From Haliclona indistincta (Eukaryota; Porifera; Demospongiae; Haplosclerida; Chalinidae), in NCBI GenBank assembly GCA_964017065.1, contig OZ024784.1, positions 15,667,152-15,731,151 on the forward strand: 64,000 nucleotides of DNA. Direction: 5' to 3'. Every line of letters begins with the position of its first letter. Position 1 is the stretch's first letter. Below, in pieces: positions 37,776-53,866 of the stretch. The notes beneath the pieces were generated by a model, which worked only from the letters and a program-made list of their open reading frames with translations, was not told the DNA's origin and made no database searches. The position numbers and the translations under genes were made by a program.

Positions 37776-38675
37776 TTAATGTAGCAATGGTTGTTTAAGA
37801 GGTGAATGTGATGTTCTGACATGAGATCTCAATGGTGCTCCTACAATCACTAGAAGCGCTACAAGCAGTGCTGTAGCTATCCAACTAAATAACTACAGTG
37901 AGACAGATAGAGTAGTGATTATGAGATCACAATACTTCAAGGTAAGACATGAACAATACAATGTGACGACAGGCAATCTATGCTTATCATGACAACTACT
38001 GTAGTAACACACTGAGATAACTTACTGCAGATGTAACCATAATTGCAAAATAGGAAGTAACTGGATTAGATTTAACAAACTGGAGTTTTGCACAAGTCCT
38101 ATAATAATTATTGCACAAAAATAAATGGAAGTGCCTTTTTGCAGTAACTTTTTTAACTCACATTTTTGTTGAACCACATGTGGTACCTAACCCAGCAGAT
38201 ATGACTATACTGACGCAAAACATCAGAATTAGCGACACAGACACGGTCAAAATCCTCAGCAAAATCATGGCTAGATGACTATGATTTTATGCAATAAGTG
38301 TAAATGGCAATGTTCTAGAAGCCATGCTTACTCAGTGAAAGGAGACACACAGAACACAACGGTGAGCCCTTCTATCAATAAGATCATCATCAGTGCAAAC
38401 ACTGTGACTGATCCACCAATAGCATAGTGACAGGTACTAGATGCTGAGTCTGGATTCGAGACATTACGTAAGAATAAAGTACAGACGTCTCTCCCATAGT
38501 ACGAATTAATTTCATTGTTCTTTGCAGTGAACAGTCCGAAGCACAAACTTGTAGCGACTATTTCGGCACCCAGTAGCCCGCACAGCACGCCACGAGAGAC
38601 GCTCAGTTGGTCACCAGGTCTTAACTTCGTATTTTTCCTCGGTGATTCATCAGGCAATACTAGTACTCGCGCCAT
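37776..38675 (-). CDS. Four-pass membrane protein E (TMEM179B-like array)
   Basis: Exon 1 (38675 down to about 38330) encodes MARVLVLPDESPRKNTK, TM1 (RGVLCGLLGAEIVATSLCFG), a loop with DVCTLFLRN and STCHYAIGG, and TM2 ending VSPFTE. Exon 2 (about 38163-38272) is TM3, ending SAGLGTTCGS. Exon 3 is a short second loop with TCAKLQFVKSNPVTSYFA. Exon 4 begins LFSWIATALLVALLVIVGAP (TM4) and ends KQPLLH, with TAA at 37776-37778. Closely related to gene F, showing recent tandem duplication. Confidence 0.82.
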
Positions 38676-38798
38676 GTTGTCGTGAGCTCAACAGTGAAAG
38701 CTTGTAAAATTCAAGCTCATTTAAAATAATTTTGTTTCAATGACTCAACACACAACTGTGCTTTATGTAGTCAACACTCATTCAAAAATTACAATGTT

Positions 38799-39666
38799 TT
38801 AACGTTTAAGTAATGGTTTCTTGATATCAGATAGCTTCAGGTGAGACAGTTTAGACTTCAATGGCGCTCCTACCAGCACCAGCATGACTGCAAGCAATGC
38901 CGTGGCTATCCAACTAAATACCTGGAAAATTAAAACAATCAAATAAAAAACCATAATAGTAGAATCATAACTCACAGCAGATGCAACCATCATTCCAAGA
39001 TAAGAAGATTTATTATCAAAGATATAATCAATATCCGAACAACTCCTGTAGAAATTGTTAAAAATGACTTTCACAAAAATAGCAGTCTGGTGTTTTATGA
39101 ATTTGTGAGGCTCCCATGCACAGCTGATGCTTATGAAAATTTACCATGCACTGCCCGTTATCAAATAACTTACAATCCAGTTGCATCAACGAAATTAACA
39201 CATGTTGTGCCTGTTCCAGCTGAAATTATTATACTGACACAAAACATCAAGATTAGAGACACAAACATAGCTGAACCCCTCAGTAGAATCATGACAAGAT
39301 GACTGCAAAGACATGTGCATAAACAGATAATGCAGAATTCATAACTTACTCAGTGAAAGCAAATGCGAAAAACACCACGACAAGTGTTTCTACCAGTAGA
39401 ACCAGTAGCAACATAAGCACTGTAGCAGACCCGCCAATGGCATAGTGGCAAATGCTAGGGTCAGCAGTTTTTGGAGGTCGCAGTGTAGCAAAGAGAGAAC
39501 AGAAATCAGACCCATATATACCTATCGAGTTGATTTCATTGGTTTTCCCAGTAAACAATCCGATGCAGAGGGTGGTAGAAATTATTGCAGCACATAATAG
39601 AGCACACAAAATACCACGAAAGCCCTTTAGCCGTCCGAGGTCTACGTTGATCTTGACCAAAGGCAT
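38799..39666 (-). CDS. Four-pass membrane protein F (TMEM179B-like array)
   Basis: Exon 1 starts MPLVKINVDLGRLKGFRGIL, continues with TM1, DFCSLFATL, ICHYAIGGSATVLMLLLVLL (TM2) and ends FAFAFTE. Exon 2 (about 39175-39300) is TM3 with MFCVSIIISAGTGTTC. Exon 3 has SCSDIDYIFDNKSSYLGMMV. Exon 4 begins VFSWIATALLAVMLVLVGAP and ends DIKKPLLKR, with the stop at 38799-38801. The layout and phases equal those of gene E. It starts 123 bp beyond the start of E, so the two are head-to-tail copies. Confidence 0.85.
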
Positions 39667-39942
39667 GATGCTGATGCTATGATCCTTTGGCTATCACTTG
39701 ACTGTCATAACTCAGTAGTAGATACTGCGAATTGATAACAATCGTATATGCGCAAATAAGGTAGCATGAGATCAGTGATCCTTTGATTCTCTGATGTGAT
39801 CAGACACTGAGGCTCATTTATGATATCACCAGAGATACTGTATAATTCATTTGCTTATAATAGTGTGGGTCTTATTCATTAGTGAGTTGAAAAAGAATAT
39901 TCCACCAGAACAGAAATTCTTTTAGACTCTATGATCATAATC

Positions 39943-41079
39943 CTAATTTCTTTCTCTCCTATTGAGGTCCTCTCTTCTAGGCAACAACATATTCTCCTCA
40001 TCAGGTCTTTTCCTCAATAGTACAATAAAATAGATGAACAGCAATCCAATATGTATCAGAAGTATTAACAGCAGCAAAGCTGTACCCAGCCATGCAGTCA
40101 CCTGTGTAGAGAGAGACATTAGATGGAGCCAAGAGTGCAATAATAGATAGCTTACTGCAGCAGTTTCAATACTTTTCTTGAAAGGAATAAGTTTACCGTC
40201 TTTGTTTTTAATACTGCAATTGACAGGAAAAAATGTAGAACTAGTTATCATGAACACGTTTTCCTATGTGTTTAAAATTAATTTTTCAAAATCATACAAA
40301 AATGGTCCTATTATGGCTGTTCTATGGTCTGTATGTAAAGTACTAAAAATTAGCATGTTGAGGGCATAAATATATTCCCACACTCGTGATACTCTACATG
40401 CATAAGTTTCTCAGAGTGAATAATTTATTTTCAGCTTACTTATTATTATTACCACAAGTTTGGTTCAGTCCAAGAGATGTGATCACAGCCACAGAGAACA
40501 AGAGCAGAAGAATCAGTGTAATAATTGGCACCTCCAGAAACAGCAACTTAGACAATCTGTTCAAAAATAAAGAAGACTAGTTCTTGAATAAAAGGCACTA
40601 GAACTATTAAAAAGTGGCTGCTGTTCAATGTTTTTCAAGATGAGGCTGCCAGACTAGACTTCTATAGACACTTACCCACTCTTTCTGTATATTGCTTTAA
40701 TCACTGTAGATAGGATGAAAACCAGCACAATGACAGCAACAATGATCTGGCCAGCAGTCACAAACGAGCAAAAATCATTAGAGCCCAGCTTCGAAGCTGT
40801 CCCAAAGAGAACGCATCTATAGCCCTGAGACGAATGGTTAGCGTTTGAGGAAATTTCACTCTGCTTCGTTGTGAAGGATCCCAATGATATTAGGCCCAAC
40901 ACCAGTACCGCTAAGTACAGTAGGCAAATTAGAATTTCATACAGAGATACGAAACAATTCCTCAATCTTGGGATTTTTGCATTTCCAGTCGAGCTTGAAC
41001 ATCTTTGACCACCATAACCAGAGTCGCTTCCTCCTCGAGTAGTACTACTACTACTGCGTGGTCGATCGTGATGGTCCAT
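39943..41079 (-). CDS. Four-pass membrane protein G (TMEM179B-like array)
   Basis: Exon 1 (40672-41079) starts MDHHDRPRSSSSTTRGGSDS, a Ser-rich cytosolic N-terminus, followed by TM1 (LLYLAVLVLGLISLGSF), the loop YRCVLFGTASKLGSNDFCSF, and TM2. Exon 2 (about 40430-40560) is TM3, ending SLGLNQTCGNNN. Exon 3 is a short loop, SIKNKDGKLIPFKKSIETAA. Exon 4 begins VTAWLGTALLLLILLIHIGL and ends in a basic tail (REDLNRRERN). The loop block CVLFG...CSFV is among the best matches to TMEM179B as recalled. Confidence 0.84.
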
Positions 41080-41192
41080 ATTAGTGACGCAGAATAACTA
41101 AGCTGTCACTAGGCGCTAGGCTTATAGCCAGTGGTCAGCTGGGCAAGAGGCGGAGTCAAAAAATTAATTTTGTAATAACAACAGAACTGATT

Positions 41193-42197
41193 TCAGTGTT
41201 CCTCATTTTCAGGTGCAACGACTGTGTTGGTCATCTCTTCCTGCACAACAAGATTTTCTTCTTTATTCTTCTTTTTCCATGCTCTTCCCATACGAATCAC
41301 ATAGATGCATATACATACAACATAGAATATGACCACAGCCGACAGATTAGCAAACTCCAGCCAAGTCATTGCCTAGACAAAAAAAATAAATATTGCATTT
41401 GATAGAGATACAAATCAATACTAGCCTCAGTAACGATAATTCTGTCATAAAATGTAATTCCAGTGGCAACATCAGGTATCTTGTACTCAGTGCACCTAAA
41501 GGACCAAAACAATATACTTGGCAGACAGCTTTATAACAACATTGATAAAGACATAATACATTGTAATTTTATTTATGCCTACTAACTTGTATTCTAATAA
41601 CAAACAGACAAGTTTAAATCAAGCAAACACTAGCAAAGCATAGCTGTACCTCGTTGCATTGCCTTGATTGCTCCTGGAGAGCTCCTTGCAAGTATCGTTC
41701 AGTCCACTGGTGGTCAGAATAGCCATCATCATAACATGCATTAGGATTATGGCAGCAACAATCGCTTCGAATATAAGCAGACAAGAAAAACTATAGGACA
41801 AAGTTGAATGAATGAATGAATAAAGAGCAGAGCTAAACAAAGCTCACATTTCCAATGCTCTGAAAATCTTGATAGCAATGTATATTATTGCAAACAATGA
41901 ATACAACAGCACTGCTGCCTGACCGAATATTATGTAGACGCATGCACCGGACCGTCCCAGCTCAATCAGCGAGCCGTTGTAGTCAGCATAGAGAATGCAG
42001 TGGCCGAGTGTCTCGTTACCGTATGGGGTGTCGGTGTTTATCTCCACATGTTTGGTAGTGAAGAAGATCAGCGAGAGAGTAGAATTGAGCAGCAGTCCCA
42101 AAAAGAAGAACCCTACTAACGCATGGATAAGTCTGTGTGCAGCTCGTTGGCGAGTTTCCTGCAAAGTTTCTGCTTGCCCCTGATCTGCTTTCGCCAT
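41193..42197 (-). CDS. Four-pass membrane protein H (TMEM179B-like array)
   Basis: Exon 1 starts MAKADQGQAETLQETRQRAA, with TM1, the loop GHCILYADYNGSLIELGRSG and ACVYIIFGQ, and TM2. Exon 2 is TM3, ending TTSGLNDTCKELS. Exon 3 has CTEYKIPDVATGITFYDRII ending VTE. Exon 4 begins AMTWLEFANLSAVVIFYVVC and has a Lys/Glu tail ending APENEEH, with TGA at 41193-41195. The intron before exon 4 appears to use a GC donor (GAG/GCTAGT at about 41424), keeping frame; no GT donor fits as well. Start chosen at the first ATG, 42195-42197. Confidence 0.83.
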
Positions 42198-42396
42198 GTT
42201 TACAGTCAGACCTCTCTATAATCGATTTATGAGGGTCTCCAATCATAACAACCCACGCCCTATTATTAGTCTAAAGTACGAATTTGCAGGAAGCCTCGCC
42301 TAGCTTAGGATTTATCACCAGCGAGTAAAATCTCTTTATAAACTATAAACTGAGATAAACATTGACAACAGACTAGTCTAAAAATTTTATAGAGAG

Positions 42397-43310
42397 CTAT
42401 TCAGCGAACTCTCCAAATTTTTCCTCTTGGCTAGCTTCCTTGGACTCGGCTACTGGTGAGCCTTCTTTTGTCTTCTCTTCCTTAAGCACTTTATGTTTTT
42501 CAGCACGTGCCTGCTTCCTTCCGTATATCCATATACCCAGACAGATGAGGTTAAATATTATCAAACCCAGCAATACTGCAAACTCTAGCCAAGTGGTTGC
42601 CTAGGATAAAACAAATCAAGTGATAGCTGGCATACTAATAATAGCAATAATCTCACCTGACTAGTCTCCAGCTGACCATAAAACTCCTGAGAATAGAGTG
42701 TACATGAAGCACACCTAGGAAACCATGACATGCAGACAACAATAATTATTAGTGAATGATGCATTCCACTGGAACTCACGTATCAGAATAGCAGTCATCG
42801 GTAGTGCTACTGCTTCCTAACAAACGATCACAAGTGTTTCTCAAACCAACACTTAACACAACACCAAGACAGAATACCAGCAATATCATTATACAGTTCA
42901 CTGCCAGTTCTATAATCACCAAAAAATTGAGACTGGAAAAGAGAATTAAATTATTCATTATGATTACAATCTACATGCACTCACAGTTTGAACCCTGCCA
43001 AGATTTTGATAACCAAGTAGGCCATAAACGCGAGAGCAAACACCAGTACAATAGCTTGTCCCCAAGTGACAAATCCACAAGCACCACTGTTGTTCAGAAT
43101 ATTATCGGAATAGAGCAGGCAGCCTTGAATTCCCTGTGAAGATACTGCTCCATTTATTCTGTTAACAGTCGCCGCGAAGAACCCAATCGACAAGAGCGAC
43201 AGCAGCAAAAGAGCGAAGTAGACCACAATCAGAATTCCATTGACTATGCGGGCAAATATTCGCTTAGGACGAGGCTTCTTCTCGCCAGACTTGTCGTTGT
43301 CTTTACCCAT
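42397..43310 (-). CDS. Four-pass membrane protein I (TMEM179B-like array)
   Basis: Exon 1 starts MGKDNDKSGEKKPRPKRIFA, then TM1 (GILIVVYFALLLLSLLSIGF), QGCLLYSDNILNNSGACGFV and TM2. The frame stays open upstream to 43529, but that part overlaps the divergent aldo-keto reductase gene and lacks family features. Exon 2 is TM3 with SVGLRNTCDRLLGSSSTTDD. Exon 3 has CASCTLYSQEFYGQLETSQ. Exon 4 begins ATTWLEFAVLLGLIIFNLIC and ends with a Lys/Glu-rich tail (EEKFGEFAE). Closest to gene H in TM4 (TWLEFA). Head-to-head with the reductase, 76 bp apart. Confidence 0.85.
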
Positions 43311-43386
43311 GTTGACTAGATTTGGTATAGTGGGCGGGGCTTGAAAATCAATGACAATAATTATTGAGCTAGATTGAGAAATTTTG

Positions 43387-44597
43387 ATGGCGCTGCTGAG
43401 CAAAACCACCCTTTTACCACTAAACGATGGTGGAGCGGTTCCAGTGTTTGGGATTGGCGTGTATCTCGCAAAATCTAATGGAGAGACAGAACAGTCCTGT
43501 CTTTGGGCTCTAGAGAATGGATATCGCATGATTGATACTGCAGCTATCTACAGGTAGTCTACACCCGACACTAGCTAGTTTTCACAGCATGGATAAGCAA
43601 TCTATTGTATTTTTAGAAACGAAGAAGAAGTAGGTCAAGCTCTTAAAAAATGTGGCCTACCAAGAGATCAAGTGTATGTAACAACAAAGGTATGTTGCTG
43701 GCTGGATCCAGACCTGAATTGTGCATCATAATTTAACTTACTCATAGCTTTGGAATGCTGATCATGGACGGGAAAAAACCAAAGAAGCACTGCAGCTAAG
43801 CCTTAAAAAGTAAACTGACTGACACTGATTTATTATGCTGACTCGGTGTGCTGACTGAGTGATGTTCAGGTTGGGTGTAGACTATGTTGATCTGTATCTG
43901 ATGCATTCACCAGTTGGTGGGAATACAGTGGAGACATGGCAGACAATGGTTGAGCTTCAAAAACAAGGACTGGCAAAGTGTGTTGAGTCCACCTAAACAA
44001 TGATAGCGTTCGTTTTTATTCTAGGTCTGTCGGAGTGTCAAATTTCAATGTGCACCACCTCAAGAACTTGATTGCTGCTGTTCCCGATAGTGTGCCTGCA
44101 GGTATAGAATGTCTTGTATTCCCCTTTCATACTCTTTGTCCACAGTAAACCAAGTCGAGTTGACCCCATATCTCACTCACGATAACCTCACGTCATTTTG
44201 CAAAGACAGTGGCATTGTTATAGAGACATACTCACCATTAACTAAAGGAGAGAAACTTAATGATCCTAAACTGGTTGCTATGGCTAAAAAGTGTGCAAAC
44301 CAGTAAACAGAATAAAGTGTCTTATTTTATTCTAGATATGGCAAGAGTACAGCACAGATACTCATTCGATGGTGTCTTCAGAGAGGATTTGTATGCATTC
44401 CTAAATCAGTCAAAAAAGAAAGAATCAAAGAAAACGGAGACGTTTTTGACTTTGAAATATCAGCTGAAGATATGAGCACAATGGTAACCAAAAAACATCC
44501 TTATAACGGCAGAACAATACTGTTTCTTGTTTAGAATGGATGGAATGAGAATATGATCACTGGCTGGGATGTTATCAATTCTCAGTGGATTCCTTGA
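43387..44597 (+). CDS. Aldo-keto reductase
   Basis: NADPH-dependent oxidoreductase of the AKR superfamily. The product opens [20 protein letters not shown] and has [16 protein letters not shown] (catalytic Asp and Tyr), TTKLWNADHG (catalytic Lys), DLYLMHSP (catalytic His), [33 protein letters not shown], and after a further intron [20 protein letters not shown] with the cofactor-binding IPKS motif. It ends NSQWIP with TGA at 44595-44597. Length and motifs resemble bacterial-type 2,5-diketo-gluconate reductases as well as animal AKR members, but several introns show a resident nuclear gene. The substrate cannot be told. Confidence 0.9.
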
Positions 44598-44931
44598 TAC
44601 CTGTGCTAGGCTGCATACAAAGGAAAGACTGTTTTGACTTTTTAGAGTAGGTTGGTTTTTAACATGTTAGATTTTGAAACCAAATTTGGTTGATGAAAAC
44701 ACCAACAGTATAAAGATCACTATTATACATGTAAGTAGTTTGATGTAGATAAAATCAGCTAAGATAGTTGTAAAATTATTATGATCTGACAATGAACTAA
44801 CAAGCACACAAGTCTATACAATTGACAATAATCGTTGACACAATACACTAGCAACTGTATAGTAGCCATATCAAGCACAATGAGAAACAAGTATTAAAAA
44901 GGTGCTGTGTGTTCGAGAGAGAAACGCATTC
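44598..44931. other. 3' intergenic space between converging genes
   Basis: AT-rich sequence between the reductase and RAB4 stop codons. No supported feature is seen. Confidence 0.5.
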
Positions 44932-45905
<974 letters not shown>

Positions 45906-46132
45906 AGCTTGGCTCACACGTAATACAGCAGTGTCGCTGTGCTGCTGGTGCCCAGTGATAGTGTGTAGCTAGCTCGGTGAGTAGTTCGCAGGAAACTCCA
46001 CCTATTATACATCACGTGATAAATCACGCCCATGCATGCTATTAGCTGAGTCACGTGATTAAACCACGCCTTGTACACGTACTCAAACGCCTTCCATGCT
46101 GTTGTATGAGTCGGTGTGTTGCAGCGGTAGCC
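45906..46132. promoter_or_regulatory. RAB4 / atlastin bidirectional promoter with repeated CACGTGAT modules
   Basis: Two modules of TCACGTGAT followed by AAAYCACGCC occur at 46012-46030 and 46051-46070 in the same orientation, 39 bp apart. They lie between divergent starts. The spacing and repetition suggest a functional bHLH-type site with a neighbouring element; this is inference. Confidence 0.5.
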
Positions 46133-48874
46133 ATGAGTGTTCAAGAGATACCATCTGAGCGTGGTGAGTTATTTGAGGTATCTTGAATAAATAGCAAATC
46201 GACTATGAGTATACATTGGCGCTAATCTCTAAACCTCTTGCCTTATCATAGTGATTCTATCTCTCCTCTCAGAATTTGTCAATATTCCTAAATCAGATGA
46301 ACCTGTTCCAGTTCAAGTCATCACAGCTGACAACCACACTTTCAAACTTGATGAAGAAGCTCTTGGTCAGATCCTTCTGAGCGAGGAGGTCCGCGACCGA
46401 CCAGTTGTAGTCATTTCAGTTGCTGGTGCCTTCAGGAAAGGAAAATCATTCCTTCTCGATTTCTTCCTAAGATATCTGACCAACAATGATGTGAGTTTGG
46501 TCAATGTTCATTCCATGCAATATCCACTTTTTGTGATGCAACAACCAGTGTTACTCGTCTGTGTATAGGGTGGTGAAGGGGACGAGTGGATAGGAGGGAA
46601 CGATGATCCTCTGACAGGATTCTCATGGAGAGGAGGAGTGGAGAGGAACACTACTGGGATATACATGTGGAGCAAGCCGTTCATCAATAAACTGCCGTCA
46701 GGACAAGAGGTATTACCATTACAAAAGTGTGAATTGTGTTATTTTGTTTCTTTCTACTTGTCCTTGTAAGTTGTCTGACACTATTTAGCAGTTAAATCTA
46801 CATTCTCCTTTTGTATAATTTTTGCGCTGAATTTTTGTATAATTTTTTCTTTTGTACAATTTTTAAAATTCAGGTTGCTGTCCTTCTGATGGATACTCAA
46901 GGAGCATTTGACCACCAAGCTACTGTCAAAGACTGTGCAACTATTTTTGCTCTCAGCACTATGATATCATCCACTGAGGTATCCGGTTTTCAAACCTTTG
47001 CTCCTGCTCTTACTGTTTTTTTTCTCTTCAAGGTGTACAACTTGTCTCAAATGATTCAAGAGAATGACTTGCAGCACCTTCATGTTAGTATCAGCATTCT
47101 TAAGACGTTGTTATTATTATTATTTTTATTATTATGTTCAGCTAATGCTTTATCAGTCACTTATTACTTAATCTTGTTTCGTATTAGTTGTTTACAGACT
47201 ATGGTAGACTGGCTGTGAAGGAGAGTGATCAGAAACCTTTTCAGGTAATTTCTTCACTCATCATTTAGCTTATTACTCATGCATAATAATTATTCTTATC
47301 TCCCTAATGTATGTAGTCATTGTGTTTCCTGGTTCGTGACTGGTGCTATCCGTATGAACATGAGTACGGGAATGTAGGCGGAGAAACCTACCTTGATAAA
47401 GTGCTTCAGGTCAGGAATACATAAACAACTCAAAGTAGTGTGATATGCACTGTGAGAAGTGCTGTGAATGTGCTTGTAATCTGCAGCTCATAGTGATCAC
47501 AGACATGGTGTTTTATGATCATACTTTCTCGCGTGTTTGAGAGCTAGTTTCTTTCACACACATTATTATTAGTTAAAATTATATTGTGCTCATCAAAACC
47601 TTTGTGCTGCAATGAAACGGCTCTATGCTAGTAATAAACCTCTGATGAAGCAGGCTTGCATTTTACTTATTATCTCAATAGCTCACAGATAGCCAGCATG
47701 ATGAGATCCGCATGGTTCGTGGGCACATTCGAGACTGCTTTGAGTCTCTCTCGTGCTTCTTGCTCCCTCACCCTGGACTGAAGGTGGCTACCAACCCATC
47801 ATTTGATGGACGTCTATCAGGTACAGTGTAATTGCATCATCGTTATCTGATGTGATCATTATTTCAGATATCGACAATGAATTCAAGGAATATTTAAAGA
47901 AATTGACTCCACAACTGCTGGCTCCCAAGAACTTAGTCGTGAAGAGAATTAATGGTAACATCATGACTGGTAGTGGACTGCAACAGTGCTTCAAGGTGAA
48001 CTGGATTATTGTTGCTTGCGAACTGTGCTTTACACATTCTGCAGTCTTACATGAAAATATTTGAAAGCGAGGAACTGCCTGAGCCCAAATCTATGCTAGA
48101 GGTAACTGTTCACTGGAACTCTTCAAATGGTCTCTTTCTGTTCACTACAGGCTACAGCTGAGGCTAACAATTTGACTGCTCTGGCAGCTGCTTTCAACAG
48201 ATACAACAAAGAGATGGAAGCCGTAAGCTATAACACTATTGTTTTCAATACTTTCTCTTTGTCTTTTTCCAGGTCTGTGGACCAGAGAAGCCATACATGT
48301 CACCTGAGGAGCTCCAACAGCACCATGACAGCATCATGGAGGCATGCCGTCACCAGTTCATAGAGACCCCCAAAATGGGCGGAGACATTTACAGCAGCAA
48401 CTACCTCACTAAACTGGAGGAGCAGATAGCAGAGGCCTATACTACCTTTGTAAAAATCAACGAGAGCAAGCACTTACTGAATGCCTATCGTACTCCTGCT
48501 GTTCTTGCCACTGTGATGGTTCTCTCTTATTTAATCTCCAGTGTGTTGGATTTTATTGGTATAGAGTCGTTGTCACGTACAGCTGTTATTGGTCTCTATC
48601 TTCCACTGGCCCTGGTGGCAGTATGGGTATATGCTCGTTACAGTGGAAACTTGAGGACACTTGGTCAAATGATAGACAAGGTCACTGAAATGTGTTGGGA
48701 TGAGGTGAGACTTGTTAGTAATTACGAGTTTATCTTCATTAATAATGTTGTTCTCAGTTTCTCCAGCCAGTCTATGCCATGCTGATGCAAAAAGGTGTCC
48801 AGCAAGCAGTAAAATTGGCCTCTAATGCTGGTAGTCAAGGAGCCACCGGAGGAGGGAAGAAGAAAACTTCTTAA
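46133..48874 (+). CDS. ATL: Atlastin, ER-fusion dynamin-like GTPase
   Basis: Membrane GTPase that fuses ER tubules. The short exon 1 ([10 protein letters not shown]) joins to [17 protein letters not shown]. The GTPase domain shows the P-loop [32 protein letters not shown] (switch I), [14 protein letters not shown] (G3) and [15 protein letters not shown] (G4 RD). The three-helix bundle includes [19 protein letters not shown] and [18 protein letters not shown]. Two hydrophobic segments form the hairpin ([18 protein letters not shown] and [18 protein letters not shown]). The tail ends GGGKKKTS, an amphipathic/basic tail type. A fragment of one of its exons is duplicated at 56.9 kb. Confidence 0.95.
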
Positions 48875-49095
48875 GTGCAATACTTAAACGAAATACATTA
48901 TACCAATGATTATTATGCAACAGACTATAATACACTATGTTCGTTGTATTGTGCATAAAAAATTGCTTGTAGTTTTCATAAAAATTATTAATGATTCCGG
49001 TTAGTTGATAATAATAATTATTGCTACTGCAAGAATTGATCTACTGACACATAGTACATTGTTCACAGTCATTCGAAAATTTAGTAGGCTGGCTT

Positions 49096-52449
<3,354 letters not shown>

Positions 52450-52652
52450 CTTTAGACTCTAGACTAACTTACTAATAACTTTTAATAACTCCACTGTCTC
52501 CGGTACCGGTACTGCAGCGAGCTGTACTGTGGCTTCTGCTGAATTATAAAAACAGTAGCTGCAGCACAGTTACTTGTTTCTACTGACTGTCCTGCACTAA
52601 AGGTGTTTGCGTTATCTTTCCCGGCTGCAGTAACATAATCTGGTCCGTAAAA

Positions 52653-53312
52653 ATGTCTGCATTGGTAGCTAGCGCTGTCCCACTCGAGTCGAAGACAATC
52701 GTGGAAAGAGACCAACCTGTGTGCATAACTGACGCACAGAAGGAAATTCTCGAGGACACCTGGAAGAAAGTTGAAAATGACGCGCAGGCAGTCGGACTAA
52801 TGCTTTTCAAAAGGTCTGCAAAATAGCATTTCCCACTTTTTAACTTGATGCAAAATAATTATTTCTTCCAAAGATTGTTCGAGCTGGCTCCTCAAGCTGT
52901 CGGAATGTTTCCCAAATTTCGAAATGTCCCAATTAACGAGCTTGAAGACAACGAGTACTACAGGGCACATGCTCTGCAGGTCGTGGAGGCAGTGGGACTT
53001 GCCATCAGCTTCTTGGACGAGCTGAACGAACTAAAGACTGTCCTGAGAGATCTCGGTTCGGTGCACTGCAAGAACGAATTGCAAGACGCACACTTTGATG
53101 TGAGTTTGAATTTGCAACTGATACTACTAATCACTTTACACCTATTACTGGCTTTTCTATTATAGCTTGTTGGGCAATCACTGATGTGGACACTTGAACA
53201 AGGACTGGGAGATGCTTTCCTCCCTGAAGTTAGCAATGCCTGGAGTACTTTCTATGCATTTGTTAGCTTCCACATGAAAGCTGGACTGCACCAAGCAAGA
53301 GAATCAGCCTAG
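52653..53312 (+). CDS. Globin
   Basis: Three exons, 52653-52813, 52874-53099 and 53166-53312, encode about 177 residues. An N-terminal extension (MSALVASAVPLESKTIVERD) precedes the A helix (DAQKEILEDTWKKVENDA). FKRLFELAPQAVGMFPKF forms the B-C/CD region with the invariant Phe. YRAHALQVVEAVGLAISF carries the candidate distal His at E7, and LGSVHCKNEL the proximal His at F8. The G-H helices read LMWTLEQGLGDAFLPEVSNA. The plan is that of neuroglobin/cytoglobin-like animal globins. The introns fall in the B helix and the G helix regions. Divergent from the anoctamin, 203 bp apart. Confidence 0.9.
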
Positions 53313-53575
53313 CTTGCACAAGTTATTACAACTATTACGGTGCATATTTTGTAGTCTTTTTTAACTGCACTGAACAATTATTTTTTTAACACTACCCACC
53401 ACGATGTGATAAAAAAATTTGTAATTCAAAACTCAAAATTAATATTATTTTGTTGCATAAAAACGTTGAAATAAGACTAGCAATAACAATAATCTAATAA
53501 TAGTAAGTATTGTATGGCAGTTGTAATAACATTGATTAATTAACTAATATAATTGGTATTTATCAACAACGCTAA

Positions 53576-53866
53576 TCATGAGGAAAAGATGGAGGCGTTA
53601 CGCTTCAGCATTAGTAGCTCACCAAGTTCATCCATCATCTCAAGAGCCTGAGGAAAATAATTTAGCAGTGACAATGCAACACTAAAGTTGAATAGTTACA
53701 AAGCTTGTTAAATGCATTGTCCATCCACTCACATAGTCCAACATTTCCCGAGTGTGAGAGGCTGAGATGCAGACACGAACTCGAGACTCGACAATACTTG
53801 TCGCAGGAAAGCCCACCACAACGAGTGCAATATTCCTTTTCATCATTTCTCGACCAAATTCACTGC
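53576..53866 (-). pseudogene. SPTLC2: 3' end of serine palmitoyltransferase subunit 2, orphan exons
   Basis: Two exons match the C-terminal small domain of SPTLC2/SPTLC3. The first reads [20 protein letters not shown], then [20 protein letters not shown]; the second reads ALEMMDELGELLMLKRN and stops at 53576-53578. SPTLC2 has [20 protein letters not shown] in this place. The junctions look functional (CTCTTGCAG acceptor, GTGAGTGG donor). The rest of the enzyme, including the PLP lysine domain, is not found in the following 2 kb, where the sequence turns to transposon and duplicated anoctamin DNA. It is probably a truncated remnant; a distant upstream part beyond the insertions is possible. 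Confidence 0.65.

Noticed and set aside
43311..43529. N-terminal extension of array gene I by 73 codons
   Set aside because: It overlaps the divergent reductase first exon and promoter, lacks an array feature, and the ATG at 43308-43310 fits the family.
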